From Streptomyces iranensis (GTDB lineage: Bacteria; Actinomycetota; Actinomycetes; Streptomycetales; Streptomycetaceae): a stretch of DNA of 64,000 nt. Position numbers and translations under genes: made by a program. Numbering within the stretch: position 1 is the stretch's first letter; the number at the start of each line of letters is the position of its first letter. Where the stretch lies: contig NZ_JAGGLR010000037.1 in the NCBI RefSeq assembly GCF_017874715.1, positions 19,799 through 83,798 on the forward strand, written 5' to 3'. Below are positions 38,828 through 48,923 of the stretch, piece after piece. The notes beneath the pieces were generated by a model that was not told the DNA's origin, searched no databases, and saw nothing but the letters and a program-made list of their open reading frames with translations.

Positions 38828-40744
38828 ATGTGTGGCATCGCGGGCACCTACCGATGGCCGGACGGGAAGGTCGTGACCGACCGGCTCACCGATACCCTCG
38901 CCCACCGCGGTCCGGACGGGACGGGCCGGTACAGCCACCCCGCCGGTGACGGCGAAGTGCACCTCGGGCACCGTCGGCTGGCCATCGTCGACCTGTCCGG
39001 GACCGGCGCCCAGCCGATGGTCTCGGGCGGCCTCGTCCTGACGTACAACGGCGAGCTGTACAACGCGCCCGAGCTGCGAGCCGAACTGGCGGCCGCCGGG
39101 GTGCGCTTCCGCGGCACCTCCGACACCGAGGTGCTGCTGGAGGCCTGGCGGCGCTGGGGCACGGACTGCCTGCCCCGGCTGCGCGGCATGTTCGCGTTCG
39201 GGATCTTCGACGAGCGCACCGGTGAACTGGTCCTGGCCCGCGATCAGTTGGGCATCAAGCCGCTGTTCCTGCTCCGGCGCGGCGAGGGTCTGGTGTTCGC
39301 CTCCGAACTCAAGGCGCTCGCCGCCGTGACCGGCGGGTCGCTGGAGGTGGACCATGCGGCGCTGGTGGCCTCGCTGCTGTACTACTGGGTGCCGGACTCG
39401 CGCTGCGCGTTCCGCGAAGCGGAGAAGCTGCCGCCGGGGAGCTGGCTGCGGTGCCGGCCCGACGGCCGGGTGGACCGCGGCCGGTTCTGGAGCCTCAAGG
39501 ACGTGGCCGCCGAGGGCCGGGAGCGGGCCCGGAGCGGCGAGCAGCCGGACCTCGCCGCCATCGTCGAGGAGTCGACTCGGCGCCACCTGCTCTCCGACGT
39601 GCCCGTGGCGGCCTTCCTCTCCGGCGGTCTCGACTCCAGCTACCTGACCGCGCTGGCGGCCCGCCACCAGCCCGGGATCTCCGCTTACACGATCGGGTTC
39701 CGCGCCGAGGACGCCAGGTTCGAGGCGATGCCGGACGACCTGCGCTATGCCCGGCGGGTGGCCGAGCGGTTCGGCGTCGACCTGCATGAGATCGAGATCG
39801 CTCCGAATGTGCTCGACCTGCTGCCGCGGATGACGTACCACCTGGACGAGCCGATCGGCGACCCCGCCGCGATCAACACCTTCCTGATCTGCTCGGCCGC
39901 CCGGGAGGCCGGGGTCAAGGTGATGCTCTCGGGGATGGGCGCCGACGAGCTGTTCGCCGGTTACCGCAAGCACCTGGCCAACCTGATCGCGCTGCGCTAC
40001 CAGCGCGTCCCGCGGCCCCTGCGGCGCGGGGTGTCCAGGGCCGTGGACCGGCTGCCGGTGGCCACGGCCCGCCGGGGGTACCGGTCGGTGCGCTTCGCGA
40101 AGCGATTCCTCTCCTTCGCCGATCTGCCGGAGGAGACCGCGTTCCGGCGCAGCTACACCATGTACGACCAGGACGAGCTGCTCGCCCTGGTCGATCCGGA
40201 CCTGGCCGGGACGGTCGAGGACGTGCTGACCGAGCATGCGGATGTCTACCAGGACAACGACCTCGACGACTTCGTCAACCGCATGTGCCTGGGCGACGCC
40301 CGGATGTTCCTGCCGGGTCTGAACCTCGCGTACACGGACCGGTCGAGCATGGCCGCCTCGACCGAGGTACGGGTGCCGTACGTGGACGTCGAGGTGGTCA
40401 GGGCGGCGTTCGCCGTGCCCGGCGATCGCAAGATCGTCGGACGGCAGGGCAAGGCCGTCCTCAAGGAGGCGGCCACCTCGATCCTGCCCCGGGAGATCGT
40501 GTACCGGCCCAAGGGCCTGTTCAGCGCCCCGTTGCGCGCCTGGATGAGCCGGGATCTGGCACCGCTGGTGCGCGAGGTGGTGCACGACGGGGTGCTCGTC
40601 CGTTCCGGGTTCCTGCGCCGCGACGCGCTGGCTCGGATGGTCGCCGAGGACGCCGCCGGGCAGCGGGACTTCTCCAAGCATCTGTGGCATGTGCTGACCC
40701 TCGAGTACTGGTATCGCGGCGCGACTTCTGGGGAGTTTGAGTGA
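38828..40744 (+). CDS. Asparagine synthase-family glutamine-dependent amidotransferase
   Basis: 638 residues. N-terminal class II glutaminase with nucleophile Cys2 (MCGIAG), RRLAIVDLS and YNGELYN; C-terminal ATP-PPi synthetase with the PP-loop SGGLDSS at 265-271. In polysaccharide loci, AsnB-like proteins amidate uronic-acid carboxyls (WbpS-type role), which fits the nucleotide-sugar uronate dehydrogenase in this operon. AGGAGG lies about 12 nt before the ATG. An ordinary asparagine-biosynthesis role is less likely given the tightly coupled context. Confidence 0.9.
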   Translation: MCGIAGTYRWPDGKVVTDRLTDTLAHRGPDGTGRYSHPAGDGEVHLGHRRLAIVDLSGTGAQPMVSGGLVLTYNGELYNAPELRAELAAAGVRFRGTSDTEVLLEAWRRWGTDCLPRLRGMFAFGIFDERTGELVLARDQLGIKPLFLLRRGEGLVFASELKALAAVTGGSLEVDHAALVASLLYYWVPDSRCAFREAEKLPPGSWLRCRPDGRVDRGRFWSLKDVAAEGRERARSGEQPDLAAIVEESTRRHLLSDVPVAAFLSGGLDSSYLTALAARHQPGISAYTIGFRAEDARFEAMPDDLRYARRVAERFGVDLHEIEIAPNVLDLLPRMTYHLDEPIGDPAAINTFLICSAAREAGVKVMLSGMGADELFAGYRKHLANLIALRYQRVPRPLRRGVSRAVDRLPVATARRGYRSVRFAKRFLSFADLPEETAFRRSYTMYDQDELLALVDPDLAGTVEDVLTEHADVYQDNDLDDFVNRMCLGDARMFLPGLNLAYTDRSSMAASTEVRVPYVDVEVVRAAFAVPGDRKIVGRQGKAVLKEAATSILPREIVYRPKGLFSAPLRAWMSRDLAPLVREVVHDGVLVRSGFLRRDALARMVAEDAAGQRDFSKHLWHVLTLEYWYRGATSGEFE

Positions 40745-42936
40745 AGCAGGTTGTGCAGAACTACAAGAGCGGCGAGCTGGCGCTGCTCGACGTGCCGGTG
40801 CCGGGGTGCAAGCCGGGCGGTGTGCTGGTCCGCAGCGCCTACTCGCTGATATCCACCGGAACCGAGCTCATGAAGGTGTCCGAGGCCGGCATGTCGATGG
40901 TGGGCAAGGCCCGCTCCCGGCCGGACCAGGTGGCCAAGGTCATGCAGAGCGTGGCCACCAACGGGGTGGGCGCCACCTACCGCAAGGTGATGGGCAAGCT
41001 GGACTCCTACACACCGCTCGGCTACTCGCTGTGCGGGGTGGTCGAGCAGGTCGGCGCCGGGGTCGACGATGTGAAGGTCGGCGATCTCGTGGCCTGCGCC
41101 GGCAATGAGCACGCGCTGCACGCCGAGCTGAACTGGGTGCCGAAGAACCTCTACGCCCGGGTGCCGGACGGCCTCGCGCCGCGGCACGCGGCCTTCGGCA
41201 CCGTCGGGTCGATCGCGTTGCAGGGCGTCCGCCGCGGTGAGCCACAGCTCGGCGACGTGGCGCTGGTCATCGGCCTCGGGCTGATCGGGCAGCTGGTGGT
41301 GCAGCTCCTTGCCGCCTCGGGAGTCCGCGTCGTCGGGGCCGACCCCGACCCGGTGCGCTGCGAGCTCGCCGAGCGCCTGGGCGCGGCGGCCTGCGGCGAT
41401 CCCGCCTCCGCGGCCGTGGAGACCGCCGTCGCCGAACTCACCGGCGGTCACGGTGTGGACCAGGTGTATCTGGCCGCCGGAGGCGGCAGCAACCAGCCCG
41501 TCGAGCTGGCCGCCCGGCTGAGCCGGGACCGCGGCCGGGTCGTCGACATCGGCAAGTGCCGCCTGGACCTGCCGTGGAACGCGTACTACGAGAAGGAGCT
41601 CGACGTCCGGTTCTCCCGCAGTTACGGCCCCGGGCGCTACGACCCGGAGTACGAGCTCGAGGGGCGGGACTACCCGATCGGCTACGTGCGCTGGACCGAG
41701 CGCCGCAACCTGGCGTGCTTCCTCGATCTCCTCGCCCGCGGCAGCGCCGACGTGGAGCCCCTGGTCTCCCACATAGCCGACTTCGATGACGCCGTCGAGA
41801 CGTACCAGCGCCTGAAGGACGGCGATCTGAAGGCCGTGGCTGTGCTGTTCCGGTACCCCGACCACCCCGACCGAGCCGCGGAAGCGGGGGCCCCCGAGGT
41901 GGCCGTGCCCGCGGTGCGGCGCGGCGGCGGAGTGTCCACTCCGGCCCGGTACGCCAACGCGTCGGTGCGGCTGGCGTTCGTCGGCGCGGGAAACTACGCG
42001 ACGTCGATGCTGCTGCCGCACCTGGAACGGCGCGACGGCGTCGAGCTGGCCACGGTCGTCACCACTACGGCGCTGTCCGCGGCCAACGCCAAGCGGAAGT
42101 TCGGCTTCGCCGAGGCGACCACCGATCTCGACGCCGTGCTCGGCGACCCGTCCATCGACGCGGTGTTCGTGGTCACCCGCCACAGCTCACACGCCGAACT
42201 GACCCAAAGGGCGCTACGGGCCGGCAAGGCGGTGTTCGTGGAGAAGCCCCTGGCCCTCACCGAGGGCGAGCTGGCCGGTGTGCTCGCGGCGGTGGAGGAG
42301 TCCGGCAACGACCGGCTGCAGGTGGGCTTCAACCGCCGGTTCGCGCCGCTGCTGCAGGAGGCCAGGAAGCGGTTCGGCTCGCGGACCGGGCCGGGAAACC
42401 TCCGCTATCTGGTCAACGCGGGCCGCCTCGAGCACGGCAGCTGGTACCTCCAACAGGGCACCGAGGGCTCGCGGTTCGCGGGCGAGGGCGGACACTTCAT
42501 CGACACGGTGAGCTGGCTGCTCGGGGCCGACCCGGTCTCGGTGTACGCGGTCGCCACGTCCGGCAACGAGGACTTGCAGGTCGTACTGCGCTACCCGGAC
42601 GGGTCCACCGCCACCATCGCTTACGTCACCACCGGCTCGCCGGGCTTCCCCAAGGAGACGCTGGACCTGATCGCGGACGGCAAGGTGCTGCGGCTCGACG
42701 ACTTCGTCCGTGCCGCCGTGTACGACGGCCGCCGCGACCGGTGGGTCAGTTCGCGGCTGCCCAAGGCCCGGGACAAGGGCCAGTCCGCCGAGCTGGCCGC
42801 GTTCATCAAGGCCGTACGGACCGGCGGGCCGATGCCGGTGCCGCTGGAGTCGCTGGTCGCCACCACGACGGCCACCCTCGCCGTGCGGACCGGCCTGGCC
42901 GGCGGTGCGCCGGTGACGTTGGCGAGGGCGCGATGA
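40741..42936 (+). CDS. Bi-domain oxidoreductase: zinc-type MDR fused to Gfo/Idh/MocA
   Basis: 731 residues. Residues 1 to about 380 form a medium-chain dehydrogenase with nucleotide-binding LVIGLGLIGQLVVQLLAASG; residues about 400-725 form a Gfo/Idh/MocA oxidoreductase (LAFVGAGNYATSMLLPHLE, VFVEKPLAL). This fusion is common beside asnB-like and heparinase-like genes in bacterial polysaccharide clusters. Its exact reaction is not established; an internal redox/epimerisation of a sugar residue is plausible. GTG start in a 4-nt overlap with asnB. Confidence 0.88.
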   Translation: MKQVVQNYKSGELALLDVPVPGCKPGGVLVRSAYSLISTGTELMKVSEAGMSMVGKARSRPDQVAKVMQSVATNGVGATYRKVMGKLDSYTPLGYSLCGVVEQVGAGVDDVKVGDLVACAGNEHALHAELNWVPKNLYARVPDGLAPRHAAFGTVGSIALQGVRRGEPQLGDVALVIGLGLIGQLVVQLLAASGVRVVGADPDPVRCELAERLGAAACGDPASAAVETAVAELTGGHGVDQVYLAAGGGSNQPVELAARLSRDRGRVVDIGKCRLDLPWNAYYEKELDVRFSRSYGPGRYDPEYELEGRDYPIGYVRWTERRNLACFLDLLARGSADVEPLVSHIADFDDAVETYQRLKDGDLKAVAVLFRYPDHPDRAAEAGAPEVAVPAVRRGGGVSTPARYANASVRLAFVGAGNYATSMLLPHLERRDGVELATVVTTTALSAANAKRKFGFAEATTDLDAVLGDPSIDAVFVVTRHSSHAELTQRALRAGKAVFVEKPLALTEGELAGVLAAVEESGNDRLQVGFNRRFAPLLQEARKRFGSRTGPGNLRYLVNAGRLEHGSWYLQQGTEGSRFAGEGGHFIDTVSWLLGADPVSVYAVATSGNEDLQVVLRYPDGSTATIAYVTTGSPGFPKETLDLIADGKVLRLDDFVRAAVYDGRRDRWVSSRLPKARDKGQSAELAAFIKAVRTGGPMPVPLESLVATTTATLAVRTGLAGGAPVTLARAR

Positions 42937-44900
42937 CGGTGAGCGCGGGGAGTCCGGGCTGGTACCTGCGGCGGCTGTCCCGGATGGGACCGCGGGAGGT
43001 CGGCGGCCGGGTGGGCGACGCGGTGCGCAGGCGGCGGTGGCGGTCGGCGCGGCCGGACTGCCCCAGCGTGACCGGCGCCCGGTTCACCGCGGTACTGCCC
43101 GCGGGGACGGTCGCCGCGGTGCCACCGGACGCCGCGAAACGTCTCATCGCCGAGGCGGACCGGCTGATGGCCGGGCACGCCGAGTACTTCGGGGTGGACC
43201 GCGACGACCTGGCCGACCCGGACTGGTGGTACGACCCGAAGACCGGACGCCGGGCTCCGTGGGGCTACGCCTTCGACGTGCCGTACCGCGACGAGGACGC
43301 GGTCGGGGACATCAAGCAGATCTGGGAGCCGTCCCGGCATCAGTACCTCACCGTGCTCGCCGCCGCCTACGCGATCACCGGGAACGAGCGGTACGCCGAG
43401 CGAGTGGCCGAGCACCTGCGGTCGTGGTGGACGGCCAACGCGCCGCTGCGCGGAGTGCACTGGACCAGCGGTATCGAGCTGGGGATCCGGCTGCTGTCCT
43501 GGGTGTGGATCCGCCGGCTCCTCGACGGCTGGCCGGGCGTGGCCGGGCTGTTCGAGGGCAACCCGGTGGCGCTGAACCAGATCTGGCACCACCAGCGCTG
43601 GCTGGCCGCCTTCCCGAGCCGGGGGTCGTCGGCGAACAACCACGTCATCGCCGAGGCCGCCGGGCAGTCCGCCGCGGCCTGCGCGTTCGGGTGGTTCCCC
43701 TCCTCGGCGCGCTGGCGAGCCGACGCGCTGCGGTCGCTGGAGCGGCAGCTGCGAAGCAACACCTTCGAATCCGGTCTCAACCGCGAGCTGGCCACCGAAT
43801 ATCACGGACTGGTGCTGGAGCTCGGCCTGGCCGCGGTGGCCGAGGCGGATGCCGCGGGCGTGCCGGTCCCCGCGTCGATCCGGCTGGTGCTGCTGCGGAT
43901 GACCGACGCGCTCGCGGCCATCGTGGACGGCCGGCTGCGGCCGCCGCGCCAGGGGGACGCCGACGACGGGCACGGTCTGGTCGTGGACGGCGCGGGCACC
44001 GACCGCTGGGCCTCGCTGCTGGCCACCGGGGACGCCGTGTTCGGCCGGCTCGCCTGGTGGCCGGCGGTGACCGGCACCGATGTGCGCACTCCGCTGCTGG
44101 CCGCGCTCATCCGGCCGTACCCGAAAGACGGAACCGCACCGGCCGTGACCCGCCCGCCAAGCCGGCCGGCCCATTTCGCCGACGCGGGGCTCACCATCCT
44201 GCGTGGTCCGGAAGAGATCTGGTGCCGCTGCGACGGTGGTCCGCACGGCTTCCTGTCCATCGCCGCGCATGCCCACGCGGACGCGCTGTCCGTGGAGGTC
44301 CGGCAGGACGGGGTCGATGTGCTCGCCGACCCGGGGACGTACTGCTACCACGGGCAGCCCGAGTGGCGGCAGTACTTCCGGTCGACCCTCGGCCACAACA
44401 CCCTGCGGCTGGACGGCGGTGACCAGTCCGTCTCCGGTGGCCCGTTCCTGTGGACCCGGCATGCCCGCAGCCGGGTCCTGGCCGTGGACACATCGGGCGA
44501 GGGGGTGGCCCGCTGGTGTGCCGAGCACGACGGCTACCAGGGCTCCGTGCACCGCCGCCGGGTGGAACTGACGGCCGCGACAAGGGAGTTGAGGGTGGTC
44601 GACGAGGTGCGCGGCCCGCGCCGGGATGTGCACCTGGCGTTCCACCTCGGCCCGGCGATCGCCGCGGACCTGGTCGACAACCGGGCACAGCTCACCTGGA
44701 CCCGGGACGGCGAGGACCGCTCCGCGGTGCTCGACCTGCCCGGACAGCTGTCCTGGCGGGCACATCGCGGCGAGACCGGACCGCCGCTGGGCTGGTACTC
44801 CGCAGGCTTCGGGCGCAAGGAACCCACCACCACACTGGTCGGCACCGGCTTCGCCGACGGCACGCAGGGGTTCACCACCGTACTCAGGTTCCGCGGCTAG
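42933..44900 (+). CDS. Heparinase II/III-family (alginate-lyase-type) protein
   Basis: 655 residues. An N-terminal alpha/alpha toroid (RGVHWTSGIELGIRLLSWVW, SSANNHVIAEAAG, ATEYHGLVLE) and a C-terminal beta-sheet domain (AHAHADALSVEV, STLGHNTLRLDG). The Asn-x-His, Tyr and His positions match the lyase active-site set, so polysaccharide beta-elimination is the family expectation. No signal peptide is evident, unusual for a lyase and consistent with a biosynthetic or trimming role seen for homologues in polysaccharide operons. ATGA overlap with the previous gene. Confidence 0.87.
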   Translation: MTVSAGSPGWYLRRLSRMGPREVGGRVGDAVRRRRWRSARPDCPSVTGARFTAVLPAGTVAAVPPDAAKRLIAEADRLMAGHAEYFGVDRDDLADPDWWYDPKTGRRAPWGYAFDVPYRDEDAVGDIKQIWEPSRHQYLTVLAAAYAITGNERYAERVAEHLRSWWTANAPLRGVHWTSGIELGIRLLSWVWIRRLLDGWPGVAGLFEGNPVALNQIWHHQRWLAAFPSRGSSANNHVIAEAAGQSAAACAFGWFPSSARWRADALRSLERQLRSNTFESGLNRELATEYHGLVLELGLAAVAEADAAGVPVPASIRLVLLRMTDALAAIVDGRLRPPRQGDADDGHGLVVDGAGTDRWASLLATGDAVFGRLAWWPAVTGTDVRTPLLAALIRPYPKDGTAPAVTRPPSRPAHFADAGLTILRGPEEIWCRCDGGPHGFLSIAAHAHADALSVEVRQDGVDVLADPGTYCYHGQPEWRQYFRSTLGHNTLRLDGGDQSVSGGPFLWTRHARSRVLAVDTSGEGVARWCAEHDGYQGSVHRRRVELTAATRELRVVDEVRGPRRDVHLAFHLGPAIAADLVDNRAQLTWTRDGEDRSAVLDLPGQLSWRAHRGETGPPLGWYSAGFGRKEPTTTLVGTGFADGTQGFTTVLRFRG

Positions 44901-44909
44901 GGGGGACGC

Positions 44910-46445
44910 GTGGCGATCAAGTGGCGGAACTGGGCGTTACCGGTGGCGGCGGCGGCGCTCGTCCTGCCGGCGGCGACCGGCTGTGAGAGCACGCCGGGCG
45001 CCCCGGCGGCGGAGCCGACCGCCGCGCCGTCCACGTCCGCGGCCCGGCCCGTGGCCCGGGTGTGCGCCAATCCCGCCGCCGGTCCGGCCAAGGCTCCGGC
45101 GGGCGCGGTGACGGTCGACCCCGCGGTCGTCGGTGACCTGGTGGCGAAGACCAAGAGCCACCCCCCGAACACCACGTTCTGGCTTCGGCCGGGCAGGCAC
45201 AGGCTCGACCCGGACCGCTATGCCCAGGTCGTCCCCAAGGAGGGGAACCGCTACATCGGCGCGCCGGGCGCGGTGCTCGACGGCCGGAAGAAGAACCAGT
45301 ACGCGTTCGGCGGCACCGCCCGCGACGTCACCATCCGCTATCTGACCGTGCGACGTTTCGTGGCGCCGCCGGACGAGGGCGTGGTCAACCATGACTCGGC
45401 CGACGGGTGGGTGATCGAGCACGCGACGATCCGGGACAACTCCGGTGCCGGGCTGATGGCCGGTGCCCGCCAGCGAGTCCGCGCCAGCTGCCTGCGCGAC
45501 AACGGCCAGTACGGCATGAACGCGTACAAGGCCAAAGGCCGTATCAGCGGCCTGGTGGTCCAGGGCAACGAGATCGCGGGCAACAACACCGGCGACTGGG
45601 AGCGGCGACGGAAGGGCTGCGGCTGCACCGGAGGCATCAAGTTCTGGGCCGTCAACGGTGCCGACATACGCGGCAATTGGGTGCACGACAACCGTGGAAC
45701 CGGGTTGTGGGCGGACACCAACAACAACGACTTCCGCGTCGAGGACAACGTGCTCGAGGACAACGACGGTGCCGCGCTGATCTACGAGACCAGCTACAAC
45801 GCGGTCATCCGGAAGAACACGATCCGGCGGAACAACTGGGTCGAGGGCCGCAGGGAAGCCGACCGCGGCGACAACTTCCCGTTCGCGACCGTCTATGTGT
45901 CCGAGTCCGGTGGCGAACCACGGATCAAGGCCCGCACCGACAAGATCGAGATCTACCGGAACGTGCTGGAGAACAACTGGTCCGGGGTCACCCTGTGGGA
46001 AAACGCCGACCGGTTCTGCAACAGCCCGGCCAATACCTCGTCCGGTGAATGCACGTTGCTGGTGCGGGACACCGGCCGCTGCGCGAAACCGGCGATCGCC
46101 AAGCCATCGCTCTACGCCGACTGCCGGTGGAAGACCCAGCGGGTGGACATCCACGACAACCGCTTCGTGCTGGACAAGTCCGTCGTCAAGTGCGCGGTGA
46201 AGTGCGACCGGATGGCGGTGCTGGCCAACTACGGCACCTATCCGGACTGGTCGCCGTACCAGGGCGAAGGGGTGGCCGAGGCGATCACCCACAAGCAGCA
46301 CAACCGCTGGCACGACAACGTCTACGTCGGACCATGGACATTCGTCGCCCACGACCCGAGCCGGGTGCTCGACTTCGGGCAGTGGCAGAGCACGCCGTAC
46401 CGGCAGGACGCGGGCAGCACCCTCCGCGCACGGGACGGTGGCTGA
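44910..46445 (+). CDS. Secreted right-handed parallel beta-helix protein, probable lipoprotein
   Basis: 511 residues. Signal sequence with hydrophobic AAAALVLPAATGC; the Cys after ATG could be a lipobox, though Ala at -3 is atypical. A Pro/Ala/Thr linker follows, then a pectate-lyase-like beta-helix with repeated short coils (DNSGAGLMAG, DNGQYGMNA, GNEIAGNN, DNRGTGLWAD, EDNDGAALIYE, ENNWSGVTLW). Likely an extracellular polysaccharide lyase, epimerase or binding protein for the exported polymer. GTG start with AGGGGGGAC upstream. Confidence 0.83.
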   Translation: MAIKWRNWALPVAAAALVLPAATGCESTPGAPAAEPTAAPSTSAARPVARVCANPAAGPAKAPAGAVTVDPAVVGDLVAKTKSHPPNTTFWLRPGRHRLDPDRYAQVVPKEGNRYIGAPGAVLDGRKKNQYAFGGTARDVTIRYLTVRRFVAPPDEGVVNHDSADGWVIEHATIRDNSGAGLMAGARQRVRASCLRDNGQYGMNAYKAKGRISGLVVQGNEIAGNNTGDWERRRKGCGCTGGIKFWAVNGADIRGNWVHDNRGTGLWADTNNNDFRVEDNVLEDNDGAALIYETSYNAVIRKNTIRRNNWVEGRREADRGDNFPFATVYVSESGGEPRIKARTDKIEIYRNVLENNWSGVTLWENADRFCNSPANTSSGECTLLVRDTGRCAKPAIAKPSLYADCRWKTQRVDIHDNRFVLDKSVVKCAVKCDRMAVLANYGTYPDWSPYQGEGVAEAITHKQHNRWHDNVYVGPWTFVAHDPSRVLDFGQWQSTPYRQDAGSTLRARDGG

Positions 46446-46446
46446 G

Positions 46447-47679
46447 ATGGGCGGGGGTCACACACCGAAGACCGTCGGGACAATCTGGGGGCTGCTGGTC
46501 CTCAACACGCTCGGCTCCGCCGGGGCGAAGACCATCGTCCCGCTGCCCCGCTCCCTCATCCAGATGGTCACCATGGGCGCGCTGGTCGCCGCGTTCGCGC
46601 TGGCGCTCGCGGTCAATCTCCGGCTGCGCATCCGAGCCAGTGCGTACGTATTCCTGCTCACCCTGCTACTGGTGACGAGCGTGATCTCCAGCGCGCATCT
46701 GGAGTCCGGGTTCGGCGCGCTGTTCCGCTGCACCCGGCTGGCTCTCTTCGTCGGCACGCTCTGGCTGCTCAGCCGCTGGTGGGACGGCAGCCTGACATTC
46801 GTCCGGCACCACATCCGGATGTACTTCGCGGTGCTCGGGTCGGTGGCCGCCGGCCTGGTCGCCTCACCGGGCGCGGCCCTGCCCGACCTCTACGGCGGGC
46901 GGCTGGTCGGCGCGTTGTGGCCGCTCACCCCGCCGCAGATCGGACAGTACGCCGCGGTGATCACCGGGCTCACCGTGCTGCTCGTACTGGGCCGCCGGAC
47001 CGACCGGGCCGGCGCGGCGGTGGTCATCGTGCCGTCACTCGTCCTGCTCGCGCTGACCCATACCCGGACGGCCACGCTCGGCCTGTTCCTCGGCCTGGCG
47101 TTGGCGATCGGCTCGCTCCTCCTCACCAGCGCCGCCGCCCGCCGCTTCTTCACCTGGGCGGTGGTGTGCGCCACGGTGGCCGCGGTGGGGTTCGCCTCCG
47201 TGCTCCAGGCGTGGTTCCTGCGCGGACAGAGCAAGGAGAACTTCTCCAGCCTCACCGGCCGGGCCAAGGTCTGGGACGCCCTGCTGGCCGCACCCCGGAC
47301 GACCGGGGAGAAGTGGTTCGGCGTGGGTCTGGGCGACAAGTCGTTCGGCGGGCTGCCGATCGACAACAGCTGGCTGGCCGTCTACAACGAACAGGGTCTG
47401 GTCGGCGTCACCCTCGTCGCGGCGATCGTCATCGTGCTGGGCGGCGTCGCGTTGCTGCGGCCACCGTCGCTGCAGAGGGCCTGCGCGATCTTTCTGATCA
47501 GCTACTGCGCGATCGCGTCGTACACCGAGGCCGGTCTTGGCGACGCCTCGCCGTATCTGCTGCATCTGGCCCTGGCCGCCGCGCTGTTGGCGACACCCGC
47601 CGCGGCCGCTCCGCGCGCGACGCCCGACCCCCCTCGACGACACATTCCGCGCTGGGCCCGGAGAACGGAGGTTCCTTGA
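46447..47679 (+). CDS. O-antigen ligase/polymerase-like membrane protein (Wzy-like)
   Basis: 410 residues, about ten TM helices, with a large outer loop containing LTGRAKVWDALLAAP...WFGVGLGDKSF and the ALTHTRTATLG segment typical of the O-antigen ligase/polymerase family. It should polymerise lipid-linked repeat units at the outer membrane face. The ATG at 46447 has GGTGG 6 nt before it; a GTG at 46438 is in frame and overlaps the upstream stop. Confidence 0.83.
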   Translation: MGGGHTPKTVGTIWGLLVLNTLGSAGAKTIVPLPRSLIQMVTMGALVAAFALALAVNLRLRIRASAYVFLLTLLLVTSVISSAHLESGFGALFRCTRLALFVGTLWLLSRWWDGSLTFVRHHIRMYFAVLGSVAAGLVASPGAALPDLYGGRLVGALWPLTPPQIGQYAAVITGLTVLLVLGRRTDRAGAAVVIVPSLVLLALTHTRTATLGLFLGLALAIGSLLLTSAAARRFFTWAVVCATVAAVGFASVLQAWFLRGQSKENFSSLTGRAKVWDALLAAPRTTGEKWFGVGLGDKSFGGLPIDNSWLAVYNEQGLVGVTLVAAIVIVLGGVALLRPPSLQRACAIFLISYCAIASYTEAGLGDASPYLLHLALAAALLATPAAAAPRATPDPPRRHIPRWARRTEVP

Positions 47680-48923
47680 GCATGCACGTCCTCGTGGTGC
47701 ACAACCGCTACGCCTCGGCGCAGCCGAGCGGGGAGAACAAGGTCGTCGACCAGGAGGTGGAACTGCTGCGCGCGGCCGGCCATCGGGTCGGGGTGTTCGA
47801 GCGGCGCAGCGACGACATCGCCGCCCGGTCCCTCCTCGGCAAGGCCGCGGTGCCGCTCCTGGTGCCGTGGAACCCGGCGGTCCGCGCGGAGCTCGCCGCC
47901 CGGCTGCGCACCGAGCGGCCGGACGTGGTCCACGTCCACAACGTCTTTCCGCTCCTGTCGCCCGCGGTGCTCGCCGCCTGCGCCGACGCCCGCGTGCCCG
48001 CCGTCGCCACGCTGCACAACTACACCCAGGTCTGCTCGCCCGGCACGCTGCAGCGGAACGGCCGGCCGTGCGCCGAGTGCGTAGGCTCCGCGCCACTGCC
48101 CGCCGTCCGGCACGGCTGCTACCGCAGTTCCCGCCTCGCGACGGTGCCGCTCGCGGTCAGCCTGTCGGTCAACCGGCGGCGATGGTGGTCCGGCGTGGAG
48201 CGGTTCTTCTGCATCTCCGCGGCGCAGCGCGACGTCCTGGTGCGGGCCGGCATGCCGGCCGAGCGGCTGGCGGTGAAGCACAACTTCGTGCCCGACCCGG
48301 GCGCCTGCCGAGTGGGCGGGGGAGAGCATCTGCTCTATCTCGGCCGGCTCGCGGAGGCCAAGGGCGTACGGCTGCTCATGGCCGCGTGGGACGAGATCGC
48401 GGCGAGCGGCGGTGTGGGCGTACCGCTCGTGATCGCCGGTGCGGGGCCGCTGGAGCGAGAGGTGACCGGCTGGGCGGCGGGCCGGGACGACGTGGCTTTC
48501 GTCGGCCTGTTGGACCCGGGGGAGTGCCGGAAGGCCATCGTGCGATCGGTCGCCGTGGTGGCTCCCTCGACCTGGCAGGAGGCGTTCGGCCTGGTGGTCG
48601 TGGAGGCGATGGCGGCCGGGGTCCCGGCCGTCGCCGCCGGTCACGGCGCCTTCGTCGAACTCGTCGAGGACGGCGTGACGGGGCTGCTGCACCAGCCGGG
48701 CGAGCCCGCCTCGGTCGCGGCCTGCCTGCGCCGGATCGCGGCCGAGCCGGTCCTGGGCCGGGAGATGGGCCAGGCGGCCCGGCTCCGTTACGAACAGGGT
48801 TTCAGCCCGGCCGTCGGGTTGGAGCGCCTGGTGGAGGAGTACCGCACCGCGATCGCGGGTCGGTCAGCACTGACTCGCGGCGGGGACTCCCGCGCGAGCA
48901 GGGGGGATGGGGACAGTAGATGA
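47676..48923 (+). CDS. Glycosyltransferase, GT4 family
   Basis: 415 residues from the TTG at 47676 (4-nt overlap), or 413 from the ATG at 47682; GGAGG at 47667-47671 could serve either. N-terminal domain HNRYASAQPSGENKVVDQEV...DVVHVHNVFPLLSPAVL, a Cys-rich stretch CSPGTLQRNGRPCAEC seen in some GT4 members, and donor domain LYLGRLAEAKGVRLLM...VVAPSTWQEAFGLVVVEAMA. Cytoplasmic; donor and acceptor unknown. Confidence 0.9.
   Translation: MSMHVLVVHNRYASAQPSGENKVVDQEVELLRAAGHRVGVFERRSDDIAARSLLGKAAVPLLVPWNPAVRAELAARLRTERPDVVHVHNVFPLLSPAVLAACADARVPAVATLHNYTQVCSPGTLQRNGRPCAECVGSAPLPAVRHGCYRSSRLATVPLAVSLSVNRRRWWSGVERFFCISAAQRDVLVRAGMPAERLAVKHNFVPDPGACRVGGGEHLLYLGRLAEAKGVRLLMAAWDEIAASGGVGVPLVIAGAGPLEREVTGWAAGRDDVAFVGLLDPGECRKAIVRSVAVVAPSTWQEAFGLVVVEAMAAGVPAVAAGHGAFVELVEDGVTGLLHQPGEPASVAACLRRIAAEPVLGREMGQAARLRYEQGFSPAVGLERLVEEYRTAIAGRSALTRGGDSRASRGDGDSR

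Noticed and set aside
46049..46675. Plus-strand frame across the junction of the beta-helix and polymerase genes
   Set aside because: Out of frame with both well-supported genes and compositionally Arg/Pro-rich; a shadow.
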